Positions 1 through 12,181 of a stretch of 64,000 nt of DNA are shown here, piece by piece. The notes under the pieces were generated by a model that worked only from the letters and a program-made list of their open reading frames with translations, made no database searches and was not told the DNA's origin. The position numbers and the translations under genes are program-made. Origin of the DNA: Labia minor (Eukaryota > Arthropoda > Insecta > Dermaptera > Spongiphoridae); assembly GCA_963082975.1 (NCBI GenBank), contig OY720346.1, positions 36,421,787 to 36,485,786 on the forward strand. Direction: 5' to 3'. Every line of letters begins with the position of its first letter. Position 1 is the first letter of the stretch.

Positions 1-1043
1 TGCCCCCTATATCCCCGAAATAATACATAGTATTTGGTTGAAAGTTTATATGTAAAAGGTTTTCATCCATTTTGTTTCAATCAGTATATTACATAACATT
101 CAATTTTTTTTTGTGTTCTTATTTAAAATATAATTTAATTTAATCAGTAAATTAGTTATATATTATTATTGTATATATTATATCTTTCTATCTCTGTGTC
201 TCCACGGTACTTGAAAGTACTTGGCCGCAACAACCACATTTCTCCAAATGTCTCTACCCGGAGCTATAACCATCTAACTCAGTGATCGCTATTACGTGGC
301 ACGCGTGCCAAAATTGGCACGTTGTGAAATTTTGCTGGCACGCGTTATAAAAATATGAAAAAAAAACATATTACAAAAATCGATCATTTAATTAAATTTA
401 TTCGATATCCTGACAAGTTTATTCCGGATAATAATTTCAGGGAATTTAGATTGCTAGGCTTTGATAATTTCGAAAGTGAACTGGTAGAAAATTCCAAGTA
501 CCCAAAATCTAATTGCGACCACTGATCTAACTCCTACCCTGTCCTATCTCTCTTACATTCTTCACCCTTATTAAAAACTTACATGAAAATTCAATTATGA
601 GATCAAAATTAAAATTATTATATAATCTTAAAAATTACAAGATGTAATATAGTCGCAATATGAATGTTTTCAGTGTTAAATAAGTTAAAAAGGCCAATAT
701 GATCAATTGAAATATTGTAAATATTAGAAAAATAAAAACATAAATATTATAAACATTCTTTATATTGAATTCTTTGCGCTGATGAATCATAACATGTACA
801 TATCAAATTTTAAAAAATTAATTTCTGCAGTAATTTATTAGATATTTATAAAATTTATAGCCTATGTTCAAATAGAATATGCAAGAATATTGTGATGTAA
901 TTTCATCGATATCAGTTCAGCCAATTTTGAAAAAATTCTAAAGACACTTTTGTATTAGAGAGATCATGAAACGCGAAGATATGCAAAACATTTTAAATTC
1001 TGAGCAATGTGCAGACAAAAACCTTTTTATATATATATATAGA
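1..1043 (-). mobile_element. Helitron copy, 3' end cut by the window edge, carrying a LINE 3' tail
   Basis: On the - strand the element starts A|TCTATATATATA at 1043, a typical Helitron 5' end, followed by AAAAAGG. Its far end (about 1-80) matches the sequence just inside the Helitron 3' end at 18,090-18,180, so only some 70 bases are missing. Between them, about 525-590, lies the end of a LINE ORF (frame ending in AGAGAGATAGGACAGGG) also seen at 9419. A hAT MITE interrupts it at 280-524. No Rep/helicase is present, so it is non-autonomous. Confidence 0.75.
280..524. mobile_element. hAT-type MITE with perfect 8-bp target duplication
   Basis: Terminal inverted repeats CAGTGATCGCTATTA and its counterpart ending GCGACCACTG bound 245 bp. 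It is flanked on both sides by ATCTAACT (272-279 and 525-532). Removing it with one duplication copy restores the sequence found intact in another Helitron copy at about 9,410-9,440, which proves the insertion. Confidence 0.9.
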
Positions 1044-3122
1044 TTATGTATATATTTATATATTCATAATAATGAGAAGCATAAACACTTAGGTAATAGG
1101 AGGTTCAAAAAAGATTTATATTACAAAAATGCTAAATAGGTTAAATTATAATTACAATCAAAATAATTTTACAATGAAACTTGAAAAGTGAATAATGATT
1201 ATTCTAATAAATTTTAATACACCTAAATATATATATATACTTTACAGTCTATTACTTTAATCAAACATCCTGTTGAATTTATAATGAAACATTTGTTCAA
1301 AGGCGTATACAGTGAAAAGCACCTTTTGAAACGTTGGTCTTCGTTATTCATTTCTGAAGCAACCATATAATATGTTATGTGCCACGGATACACATTCGAT
1401 AGCGCAGAACGAGTTCGAAATTTTCCGTTTACCTGCGCCACCCTGTATTTAGATTACATTATCCATGGATTTAATTACAAATTTTCTTTAAGACACCCAT
1501 CGATGGCAACGGTATAAAAATTATTACTAAATTTAAAATTATATAGAAAAGTACTATTTTATATATAAAGTGAATCCTATGTGGTTTAATAATTAATAAT
1601 TATAGATTTTAAAATCTTTGGACTAATAATCTAATTAAGTCTTAACTTGTTTAAATCAATAAATTAGAGAAATTATTTATTTAGATTACAAATAAAAAAG
1701 TTTTAATAATCTTAATAAAATTTATATAAAATTGATTATTTTCTTTATTATTGAATGGCAAAGAGAAAATAATATGAAATATATATGTACCAGATTTTTA
1801 TAATTAATATTTTTAGTCAAATAAATTTTTTTGTTTTATATTTATAATTTTAATTTATAAAGGAATAATATTGGATTAAAATAAGGAGAAATTGTAATAG
1901 ATATAATTAAATTCAAGTGAAATGAAACGAAAAAAATATTTATTTTATTTATAGATAATTTATAATGTTAATTTAATAATAGAATATTGCGAAATCGGAT
2001 TAGGTTTTGTTTGTGGGTGTAAATTCACAAATCTCTCGCTATAATATTCAATAACTGTTCCAATCGAACTTGATGGTTTGGCTATGATTAAAGTACATGA
2101 TTAATTACATTTACAGATTATATACAAATCTTAAAAATCAAGCGAATATCTCTGAATAGAAATGAACTAATAAATTACTAGGACTAGTGTAAATATTCCC
2201 TAAAATTAACTAAAATTAATTAAATTAAATAAAATTGAAATTTGTAATTATGATTTTATTGATGACCTCATATATAAATATACCATGTTTTGTAATTATG
2301 TATACCTATCTAATCGTACTTATGTTTAATCCATATACATAATTGTATATTATTATCTTCTTCATTTTTCTTAAAAAAAAAAATAAGATACATCAATCTT
2401 TAGAATATTATCCAAATTAATATTTTACTATTCAGCTTAGCAACGAAGTTTATATCGGAATCTAATAATTTATTTTTAGAAGGTATGTTTAAAAAAAGTG
2501 ATTTCTCTCCTATGTAACTGATGGGAATGTGTTTTAAATCTTATTTTCTAATAGATTGAATATTACAAGGTTGTAGAATTGTTTTATGCAGATATTGAAG
2601 ATTTTAAATTTTTAAATTATTTACCAATTATTATTATAAAATTATTTTTCATTTAATAATGTAATTTCTAAATCCTTTTTTTCTTATTAATTTATTCTCC
2701 AATCACTCAATTTACATTTATATTAACTTTATTTTCTATGAATTTAATTAAATTATAATTTAAATATTGATAAATATGAATTTCGAATGTTATATTTTAA
2801 AAACATAATTTTTTTAAAGTTTAATTTAAATTAGTATTGACTCATTTAAGTTCTAAAAACAATATTTCAAATATAAATCAAAAATAAAATATAAACACCG
2901 AAATTTAACTAATGGAAAAAAAAATATTAATTATTATTATTAATTATTAATATATATATTTATTTATTTATTTTTTATTACATTAAACACTAAAACCATA
3001 TTTAGAATTTTAAAATCTACTGACCAACCCAAAACATCTACACAAAATTTAAATTTATTTAAAATGATTTATTAGTTATATATAAATAAATCAAAATTCA
3101 CTGCTATGTTTTTTGTTTATCC
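1044..3122. other. A+T-rich intergenic DNA
   Basis: Mostly simple A+T-rich sequence without recognisable genes. At about 1223-1452 a less A+T-rich segment ends in TACAGGGTGGCGCAGG (read on the - strand), the look of a DNA-transposon terminus at a TA target. I found no partner end, so it is probably a solo remnant. Confidence 0.4.
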
Positions 3123-3130
3123 CTAGAAAG

Positions 3131-3343
3131 AAGCGTTTGCAACCTGTGGGGCGCCCCCCCCCCCTCCTGGGGGCGCGAGATTGTTGCAATTTACGATGCT
3201 CTGAACCACCCCTTTTGTTATATTATTTCAGAAATGTGCCCGACTATTGAAAAAGGAAATTAGATTATTACAAAAATTAAGGGGGCGCAATAATTTTATT
3301 TAACATAAGGGAGGCGCCGATACAGAAAGGTTGGAAACCACGG
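3131..3343. mobile_element. hAT-type MITE with perfect 8-bp target duplication
   Basis: 213 bp with imperfect inverted ends (GCGTTTGCAACCT against GTGGTTTCCAACCT), a G/C-rich run of GGGGCGCC(C)n type near the left end and matching GGGGGCGC / GGAGGCGCC blocks inside. Flanked by CTAGAAAG at 3123-3130 and 3344-3351. The 8-bp duplication and GGTT(T)NCAACC end fit hAT. Confidence 0.87.
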
Positions 3344-3358
3344 CTAGAAAGTTAACTA

Positions 3359-4374
3359 CAGTGGGTGATCGGTTAACGAACATAATCCGTTCCAAGACTA
3401 TGTTCAGTATCCGAATTGTTCGTTAACCGATCATCGATTTACCATAGATTTTTATGTAAAATCGATTAATTTGTTCTGGAGACCCTAAACATTAAATATA
3501 AGCTGGAGTGTCTACACTCGACTATCTGCATATTTGAATTGGATTAAATACCATATGTTATATTTAAGTTAAATTTAATTAATTATAAATTATAAATTAA
3601 AATTAATAAATAATATTTATTAAACCAGCAGGTGTTTGACTCTTTGTTAATGGCACCATTTGCGTAATTTGCAGTGTTAAAAAATTAATTCTGGTACTTT
3701 CAGCGATTCAATTAAGCTGAAATTGTATATATAGCAGTTTTTTTATAATCTTTAATCATATGAAAAAATTATCAAACATATATCTTTATTTTTACGGTCA
3801 CTTTAGAGGAAAAAAGATCAAAACGTTGTAGGTAATGAGCATCTTCCGGTTGAGCTACATTTCTCAAAAGTTGATAGAAAACTACGAATTTTGAATAATG
3901 CCCGTATACATAATTTCATTATTCTAGCTCAAATCGTTTTTAACTACATACACACATACACACACACAGACATTTTTCTCAACCTTAGTGAAAATGATTC
4001 AGGGACCTTCAAAACGTATAAAAACATAAAAATCTCAACATCAAAAATTTTCATGATCGCAATACTATCTCTGGAGAGATAGTAAAAAGGATGCATATGT
4101 TTTCGTATAATTTATTTCAAAAAATAAAACATACCTATAATTTTGCACTTTAATCAATCTGTTTATAAGGCGTTATAAACATATCTAACGTTGCTTTTTT
4201 CTTTTTTTTTAAGGATATTCAGAAAATGAGTAATAGCATTATCATTATAGATATATTCAGCCTTACTCGGTTTAGTTTGTTGTCCGAATATGTGTTCGGT
4301 GTCCGAACATAAAAATCTTTCGAGAATGTGTTCGTTATCCGATTTATTCATTGTGGTTAACCGATCACCCACTG
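3359..4374. mobile_element. pogo/Tigger-like MITE with TA target site
   Basis: The inverted repeat CAGTGGGTGATCGGTTAAC at 3359 recurs inverted at about 4356-4374, each flanked by TA. The sub-terminal sequence repeats a GTTCGTTATCCGA-like phrase typical of pogo-type elements. No transposase is encoded. Another repeat (element C) lies nested inside. Confidence 0.8.
3501..4092 (+). repeat. element C, copy 1 (nested in the pogo-like MITE)
   Basis: It begins TGGAGTGTCTNCAC and ends GATAGTAAAA-GGA; a second copy at 12,693-13,034 shares the 3' 250 bases (AAAAGTTGATAGAAAACTAC, the ACACACATACACACA run, CAGGGACCTTCAAAACGTAT). I do not recognise its class. Confidence 0.65.
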
Positions 4375-5160
4375 TACTTAGAGAATTATTAATTTCAACA
4401 TTTTTTTTTTACAATTAAAATAATCTATTAATGCAACATACAAACAAGTTATACAAAATAATTTATATTTATAATAATAATTAAATGAAAATAAATGTTA
4501 ATTATTTTATAAAGCATTGATAACCTATAACTTTTATTTGATTTAATTTTTAATGGGTGATTTCAATGCAAATGGATTTAGTCCTTTCCTACAATAGAAG
4601 TATAAATTTAGCTTAAAGGACCTCCATGTATCCATTGATCATTGATAAAATTGGATCAATTTATTCTCTACTTTTTCTGTGTTATTTCCATTCATCTATT
4701 ACAATTGGAAATGTGACAAAAGGAGTAACCCATTTTATCTCACCAATTTTTTTATAAAATTCTATTTGTTTTTTAAGTTGTTTTATTAATGGAGTAGAAA
4801 TTTTTGAAAATTCTATTTTATAAATTTTTAATTTAATATAAATTAAAAAAAACAACAAATACTGGAATACTTTTCTTAATATTATTAATACTATTGCATG
4901 GTATTGTGAAATAAACTTTTATGTATTTCTCAATCTCATAAAATAATAGATCTCTATCTTTATTATATATGAATTAGAAAAAGAGGGGAATTAACAAAGA
5001 AACATAAATTCTCATTTAAATATTGATTTATTGTAAAATGAATGATTCTCTTTGAAACTGTAAGTACATCATTTTCTATATTAAAATATTGAATTTTTCA
5101 CCTAAATTTATTTCTTTTGTTCTTGAGAGTTTGTATGTTCTGTTGCCGAGTTAAGGTAAA
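4375..5160. other. A+T-rich intergenic DNA, nothing recognised
   Basis: I see no open frame with coding character, no RNA gene and no repeat end here. Confidence 0.5.
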
Positions 5161-5490
5161 TTGGTACCCCACCCCATTGAACTTGGTGGTTGCTTGGTTG
5201 GTTGGGTCGATGCTAATCTCCAGGTCATCTTTCTCCTGTCCAATACTCATTCACTCTCTCTCTCTTTCTTAGCTAGTTCCACTTCCTGTTTCACTGGCAA
5301 TATATTTTTCTTTAAATCGTCCCCTTTCCGTTCAATCAGTAAGATCAATTCACCGAATCTCAAGTTATATCGTCCACGTTTTAAGACAATTTTATCTTTA
5401 ATCCCAAAGGGAATATTTGTCGACTCAAGGCTGCTCACGAAATGAAAAACACTAATCATCTTAGTTTGATATTTTCGATATTCCATTTGA
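5161..5490 (-). other. exon-like segment, function unknown
   Basis: A G+C-richer segment with an open frame on the - strand (5247 to about 5450) encoding charged, helical-looking sequence (KIVLKRGRYNLRFGELILL, then KGDDLKKNILPVKQEVELAK) ending at a TGA after a GA-dinucleotide run. There is no start codon with context and no clear donor. It could be an orphan exon, a decayed gene or a repeat. I do not recognise the family. Confidence 0.25.
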
Positions 5491-6360
5491 AAGTATTCAT
5501 TTTTATAAAACTTTATTATATCATAATATATATATATATATTAAATGATTATAATATTAATAAATGTTCTAATGTAAAAAGAATACTTTTCATTATTGTA
5601 GTAATTTTTATAAATGTGTTTTTGAGGTTTAGTTTGGTTGTTAAGTTATCATTTTCTCTTTCTCTCTCCCTCTCTCTCTCTCTCTATTTATATATATATA
5701 TTATATGCTTATAATAATAATAAATGTTCTAATGTAAAACGACTACTAGCAAAAATTATATATTTGTATATATATTTGTATTTTTGTATATTAAACGGTC
5801 CTAAGGATTTTTTGGAAATTCACACCATAGATAATTTTTATAAAGAAAAATAAATTCTTCTTGGTTTCAACCTCGGGAAAAATCATATTTGTTAGTTTTT
5901 TCTTAATTTAAAATAGGAATTTTAATAATAATAAAAATGGCACTGGGCAACGCCGGACAGCGCTCTTCCTTAAAAAATAATATTATAAATAAAATAAAAT
6001 ATATTTTATAATCAAATTACGAAATATATATATAATATGTATATTATGTTATATCCACAGGCCATACTTTTCTATCTTTCGGTGCATTAATGTTTAAGTG
6101 TTGTTTGATTCGGTGAATCGGGTATTAATATTACCAGCCAAACCCAATTGTAATAAATAATTAAAAAATTGTAAAATTTTGAAAGTATATAATAATAAAT
6201 TGTATAAATTTGTTAAAGGGTCGAGCGATAGTTCGGTGTCCCAGGTATATATTTTATATCAACACGCCTACTTTTCTGTTTGTATGTTATTATTTGAATG
6301 GCGATTCGGTGAATCAGGTATTAATTTATCAGCCAAACCCGATAATAAAGAATCATTTTT
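5491..6360. repeat. simple repeats and short duplications
   Basis: TA runs (about 5525-5545 and 5690-5702), a CT run (about 5655-5690), and a duplicated phrase AATAAATGTTCTAATGTAAAA at about 5559 and 5719. From about 6105 the sequence holds repeated motifs of the type TCGGTG-N4-AGGTATTAAT ahead of element A. Confidence 0.55.
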
Positions 6361-6985
6361 ACCGACCGACGATAGTAAGGGAGGTATTGTTTTCATACCA
6401 AATTTCACATGTGGAGATTTTTACATATCTCCACGAATCATGCATTTTCTTAACAGAAAAAAGTATTTTTAGCATGATGTCTGTCAGTCCGTCCGTATAG
6501 ATGTGTACAGCCTGATCGGCTGAACCGATTTTGATGAAATTTAGTATATTTACTTAATGCATCAGTGGGATGAATTGATCAACTTTTGGTGCAAATCCGT
6601 GAACCGGAAGTGGTAGTATTAGCGATCGACGATAGGAAGGGAAGGGGTATTTTCACACCAAATTTCACATGAGGAGATTTTTTTATATATCACCACGAAT
6701 CATGCACTTTGTATTGGTTTTATCCTCGGGAAAATCATATTTATTAGTTTTTTCTTGATTTAAAATTATATGACGTCATCCAGTCATTCATGACGTCACA
6801 GCCTGATCTTGCATATATATTATAAATAAAATAAAATTAAAAATGTTTATATTTATTATTTATGTATCCATATCTGTTTTTTATTACATTAATAGATATA
6901 TTAAAATTATTTGAAATTGTTTCTGTAGCTGGAAATTAATTTACTTCAAATCGTCGGTCGGTTTGGACCTGGCCACAGGTCAACT
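6361..6985 (+). repeat. element A copy 1
   Basis: Ends are the inverted 13-mer ACCGACCGACGAT (6361) and ATCGTCGGTCGGT (to 6962), followed by the palindrome GACCTGGCCACAGGTC (about 6967-6982). Inside are two related modules, each CGACGATAG-AAGGGA, CACCAAATTTCACATG, GGAGATTTTT and CACGAATCATGCA, with a central segment ACCGATTTTGATGAAATTT seen in many arthropod repeats. No ORF. It may be a MITE or a foldback-type element. Confidence 0.8.
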
Positions 6986-7204
6986 TATTTTTATTGACCT
7001 AGTGGTGGCTCGGTGAACCTGGTATTATTATTGAGGACCCCAGTTCAATTCATTTTAATCAGATTGATGCAATGATACAACATTTACTAATTGTAATAAA
7101 TAATTAAAGAATTGTATATCAATATTTTTTAAAGGATCGAGCGAGAGCTCGGTGTCCCAGGTATTAATATTATCAGCCAAACCCAATACTAATGAATCAT
7201 TTTT

Positions 7205-7862
7205 ACCGACCGACGATAGTAAGGGAGGTATTGTTTTCACACCAAATTTCACATGTGGAGATTTTTACATATCTCCACGAATCATGCATTTTCTAAACAG
7301 AAAAAAGTATTTTTAGCATGATGTCTGTCCGTCCGTCTGTCCGTCTGTCCGTCTGTCCGTCCGTCTGTCCGTCTGTCCGTCCGTATAGATGTGTACAGCC
7401 TGAACGGCTCAACCGATTTTGATGAAATTTGGTATATTTACTTAATGCATCAGTGGGATGAATTGATCAACTTTTGGTGCAAATCCGGAAACCGGAAGTG
7501 GTAGTATTAGCGATCGACGATAGGAAGGGAAGGGTTATTTTCACACCAAATTTCACATGAGGAGATTTTTTATATATCACCACGAATCATACACTTTGTA
7601 TCGGTTTTATCCTCGGGAAAATTATATTTATTAGTTTTTTCTTGATTTAAAATTATATGACCTCATCCAGCCATTCATGACGTCACAGTCTGGTCTTACA
7701 TATATATTATAAATAAAATAAAATTAAAAATATTTATGTTATATGCCTATCTGTTTTTTATTACATTAATAGATATATTAAAATTATTTGAAATTGTTTC
7801 TGTAGCTGGAAATTAATTTACTTCAAATCGTCGGTCGGTTCGGACCTGGCCACAGGTCAACT
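7205..7862 (+). repeat. element A copy 2, with expanded GTCCGTCT minisatellite
   Basis: Same ends as copy 1 (7205 and 7839) plus the palindrome after the right end. The internal GTCTGTCCGTCC tract (about 7325-7384) is about 60 bp, against under 20 bp in copy 1. Confidence 0.82.
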
Positions 7863-9321
7863 TATTTTAACTTAATTACCGAGCCGAGGCTCGGGGTCCC
7901 GATACTATGTATATATATTTTTCTTTTAAAGGAAATATTAAAAAAAAACTTAATAAAAACAAAAATATATTCATGTATTTATTGTTTTTAATTAACAAAA
8001 TTGAAATTAATTAATATAAAAAAATTAATACAAAAATTTAATACAAAAATATATATGAAAAAGTGATACTATTTTTTCAGGCGACATAAAACATTTAATT
8101 TCATCATTTCATAATTTTAAAACTATATAAGATATAACAATTTAAGATTCAATTAATTAATCAATAAATAAATTCATTTTTTAATGTTTTTATTAATTCT
8201 TTTTCAAGAAATATATTTAAACACAAACATTTTTATAATTAATTCATTAAATAAAAATTAATATTAGAATAATGTTAATTAAAAAAAATATCTATCATTA
8301 AACATCACCTTCAAAGAAGAAATTAAATTATTATAAATCATATAACCACATTCAAAGAGAATATGGTTTATGTCATTTTTCCAATTCTGTTTAGGAGACT
8401 ATAAAACATGAATTTCAGTCAAAATCTCAAATTAAAATTTTGGATATGTATAGCATACATTTAATTTTTTTATTTTATTAAATAACTTATTAATATTTTA
8501 TGATCTTTATTCAATAACATAATTATATTTAGGGTTTATTTAAATTTTTATGGTCAATTGAGTAGGAAAATAAAAATAAGTATTAAATGCTCCATTATTT
8601 TACTCTATAATAAAATAAGGCTATTAGATTGTTATATACTACTAGTATGTACTAAACAAACATTTGGTAAAATTTTACTGATTTCTCTTTAAACCACTTT
8701 TAACACAAGATCATGGTTATTCTTTTTAAACAATTTCAAAAGGTCATTTTCCCAAAGAAAATATATACTTCGTAATATTATATTTATTATTATTCTATTA
8801 TTTGGCTTAAAGATTAAAGAAATTGGCTGTGGCTTTGAATCAATGTTAGAGCTGTTTGGCTAAAGAGGAACAAATTTGTTTATGCTTTTTTCATTTTTCT
8901 TTTTTTTTAATTTTTGGCATTGGCTACGCCCCAGAACAATCGATAAATACTTTTATCTATTTTTATTTTCATTTTGTATACAATAGACAGCGAGAAGAGA
9001 GAAAGAGAGAGAATGGTGTCAAGTTGAGCCACTCATTAGATATGCATATAAGAGATATTCATTTATTATTAGTGAATAGCTATTTCAAGTATATGCAACA
9101 TTCAATCAATCATCCAATTATAGAATAATAGAATTTTATATTAAAAAAATAAAGCATAATTAATATTTTATCAATCAAATTAATCAATAGTTATGAAATA
9201 AAATTTGTGTTTTCAGATCTAATTTTACTCTTGATGATTGAAAATGTTTATTTTGGGTATTCAACACCAAATGTATGATTTGAACTACCCATTAATATAA
9301 TGTTTTTAATTTTATTTGAAA
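7863..9321. other. A+T-rich intergenic DNA
   Basis: After a short GAGCCGAGGCTCGGGGTCCC segment (about 7881-7900) the sequence is plain A+T-rich, with no gene or repeat end I can support. Confidence 0.5.
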
Positions 9322-9856
9322 CTAGCTGCTCCGAGCGCCGAAGGCGCTCTCCACTCCTAGACGGGGGCTCCGCCCCCTGTACCCCCCCCCGAGTGTCCCT
9401 ATTCTGATCTATAACCATCTAACTCCTACCCTGTCCCATCTCTCTCACGTCCTTTCCTACATTGTCCACCCACAGCGTCCTTGGTCTTCCAAACGGACGT
9501 TTTCCAATCGATCTCCCCACCAATATCTTTTTCCTCTCCCATTCTAGTCCTGCCTTTCGCAGCTTTTTCGCTTTTATAACCCTAAGAGATGCATAGAGGT
9601 CATGCAATTAATCGTTATGCAGTCTCCGCCATTTCCCGGTGTCCTCATCTTTCTTTGGCCCAAAAATGCTGGGAAGAATCCTATTCTCAAATACTCTGAA
9701 TCTACTCTCATCTCCCAGGGTATTAGACCATTTCTCCCACCCATAATATAATACAATAGGCAAAATAATTACTTTATATATTTTAATTTTGATTCCCTTT
9801 GATAATAATTTTGATGAGAAAAGCCTCTTTACTGCATGATAACAGGCAATTGATTT
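9322..9856 (-). mobile_element. Helitron 3' end joined to a LINE reverse-transcriptase C-terminal fragment
   Basis: Read on the - strand, the LINE frame runs from about 9856 to its stop near 9419: VIKAKKLRKAGLEWERKK and IGKRPFGRPRTLWVDNV are the C-terminal signature of an endonuclease-reverse transcriptase of non-LTR retrotransposons, with a frameshift near 9,600. It passes into GGGGGCTCCGCCCCC-type DNA, the hairpin GAGCGCC-GAA-GGCGCTC (9333-9349) and the Helitron terminus CTAG|T at 9322. Confidence 0.78.
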
Positions 9857-10685
9857 GTTCTTGTCGATTGAATTATTGAATCAATAAATACATATGTATA
9901 TTTATATACATATAATAGATTCATGAATAATCTATATATATATAAAAAGGATTTTATCTGCACATTGCTCTCAATTTAAAATTTTTTCCATATATTCGCG
10001 TTTCATGACCTCTAGAATCCAAAAGTGACTTTAGAATTTTTCATGTCTGTAAATTTTATTAACCGCAGAAATTAATTTTTAAAAATTTGATATAAACATG
10101 ATGTCATTCAGCTGCACAAAGAATACAAAAAAAAGAATGTTTATAATATTTATATTTTTATTTTTCTAATATTTACAATATTTCAATTAATCATATTGGC
10201 TTTTTTAACTTATTTAACACACTGAAATCATTAACATTGTGACTTCATTTTCTCTTTTAATTTTTAAGATTATATGTACATGATGTGCGCAAAGAATACA
10301 ATAAAAAGAACGCCTACATATCAAATTTTAAAAAATTAATTTCTGCAGTTATTGATTAGATATTAATAAAATTTATAGCTTATGTTCAAATAGAGTTATG
10401 CAAGAATATTGTGATGTAATTTCATCGAAATCGGTTGAGCCAATTTTGAGTCTATATGGCCACAATTTCCGGACAGACAGACATGAAAAATTCTAAAGTC
10501 ACTTTTGTATTATAGAGATCATGAAACGCAAAGATATGCAAAAAATTTTAAATTCTGAGAAATGTGGAGACAAAATCCTTTTTTATATATATAGATTATT
10601 CATGAATCTATTATATGTATATACATACATAAACATATGTATTTATTGATTCAATAATTCAATCGACAAGAACAAATCAATATAA
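9850..10685. repeat. large palindrome containing two inverted Helitron 5' ends
   Basis: The left arm starts CAATTGATTTGTTCTTGTCG at about 9852; the right arm ends with its complement near 10,682. Each arm holds the same flank and the Helitron start TCTATATATATA (9931 on +, 10595 on -) and reads inward for about 250-330 bp to an unpaired centre near 10,150-10,300. The match continues outside the Helitron starts, so the inversion includes flanking DNA. Confidence 0.8.
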
Positions 10686-10817
10686 GGACTTGATTCTGAT
10701 TTTGAATATATATATATATATGTATGTATTATACAGCTATATTATTATATAGTATTATTTATATAGTTTTGTGTGCTAACATTTATATCTTAAATATGAG
10801 CTGTGGCCAGTCACAGA

Positions 10818-11292
10818 ACCGATCAACGATTTAAAATAAATTTCCATACAACATTATATATATATATATATATATAAAGTAACAAAAAAAAAAATATTTT
10901 TAAAACTTGAATTAAAATGTCTAAATTATATTATCAAGGTTTTTATTTTTAGTTTAATTATCCAATTATTAATTACTACTATATTTTAAGTGAAAATTTT
11001 CCGACAATGAATATAAAATTAATATTTTAGAAACTACCACTTCCGGATATACACCAAAAGTTGATGCATTCATGCCACTGATGCTTTAAGTAAATAGACC
11101 AAATTTTAGCAATACCCGTTGAGCCGTTAAAGCTATACACGTCTATACGGACACACAATGGACAGACGGAAAGACATCATGCGAAAAATACTTTTTCTGT
11201 TAACAAAATTCATGATTCGTGGAGATATGTAAAATTATCCACATGTGAAATTTAGTTTGAAAACAATACTTCCCTTACTACCGTCGGTCGGT
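10818..11292 (-). repeat. element A, diverged reverse copy
   Basis: Left end ACCGATCAACGAT, right end ACCGTCGGTCGGT, with recognisable CACATGTGAAATTT, TCATGATTCGTGGAGATATG and ACCAAAAGTTGATG inside. It has many substitutions and a deleted half, so it is an old copy. Confidence 0.75.
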
Positions 11293-11813
11293 AAAAAGTA
11301 AATCTCTATTCAAAGTCTGAACAATCCAATTCTTTCAGGATTTAAATGAATTCATTTAATTGAAATTCAAATCAGCACACATTTTAAGGTTTGAATTAAA
11401 ACATGTATCAAAATTTCAACAATTGATGAAAAACTGAGAAATCAGTTCTGTAACAAATTAATATTACATTTTAATTTATAGAAATTCTAAATGTAAATTT
11501 AAAAGTAATTATTCAGGAACTTTTGGGAGTGTCAATTTTTTATTTTATTAATTTTAATACATTATAAAAACTATATATTTATATATTATCTTAACTATAA
11601 CAACAATATTAACTCATAAGAATGGAGAATTATATTGATTTTCTTTTTTTTTAAAATTAATTAAAAATAGTCTAATAATTCATCCTCTGGTCTGGTTTAC
11701 AAAATATATGGTGTGATTTATTAAAAATGCCCCTTACTTAAAACTAACTTTCACTATAAATTAATAATTAATAATATAATTAATTATAATAATTTTGCTG
11801 GATCACTTGAGAG

Positions 11814-12181
11814 CAGAGGTCACCAACATGGCCGATTAAGACCCGTCGGGAGTTATAGAAAGAATAATACTTAATATATATGCAAATAACACATATCTTT
11901 TTTATTTTTTTTTTATAACTGACCTAATATCATTTATAATTAATTAACGAAATACCGAAATCGATAAATGTATATTTATTACATTATTTATTTATTTATT
12001 ATTAGATAATCTTTCAATATAAAGCTATTTTTCATAATAAAATGTATTTTATTATAAAATAAATGTAATGATTGATCTGATAATTTTATCTCAATTAACT
12101 GAATATTACTTTTATGAAGATCAATGAAGGATTTTCAAAATTCTGTAAAGGTCGATGATTAAAAAAGTTTGGCGTCCTCTG
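11814..12181. mobile_element. old hAT-type MITE
   Basis: 368 bp bounded by CAGAGGTCACCAA and the inverted TTTGGCGTCCTCTG. The flanking octamers CTTGAGAG and CTTTAGTG agree at six of eight bases, as expected of a decayed 8-bp duplication. Confidence 0.6.

Noticed and set aside
7325..7384. CRISPR-like short repeats
   Set aside because: The GTCCGTCT units are a minisatellite without spacers, inside an animal repeat element.
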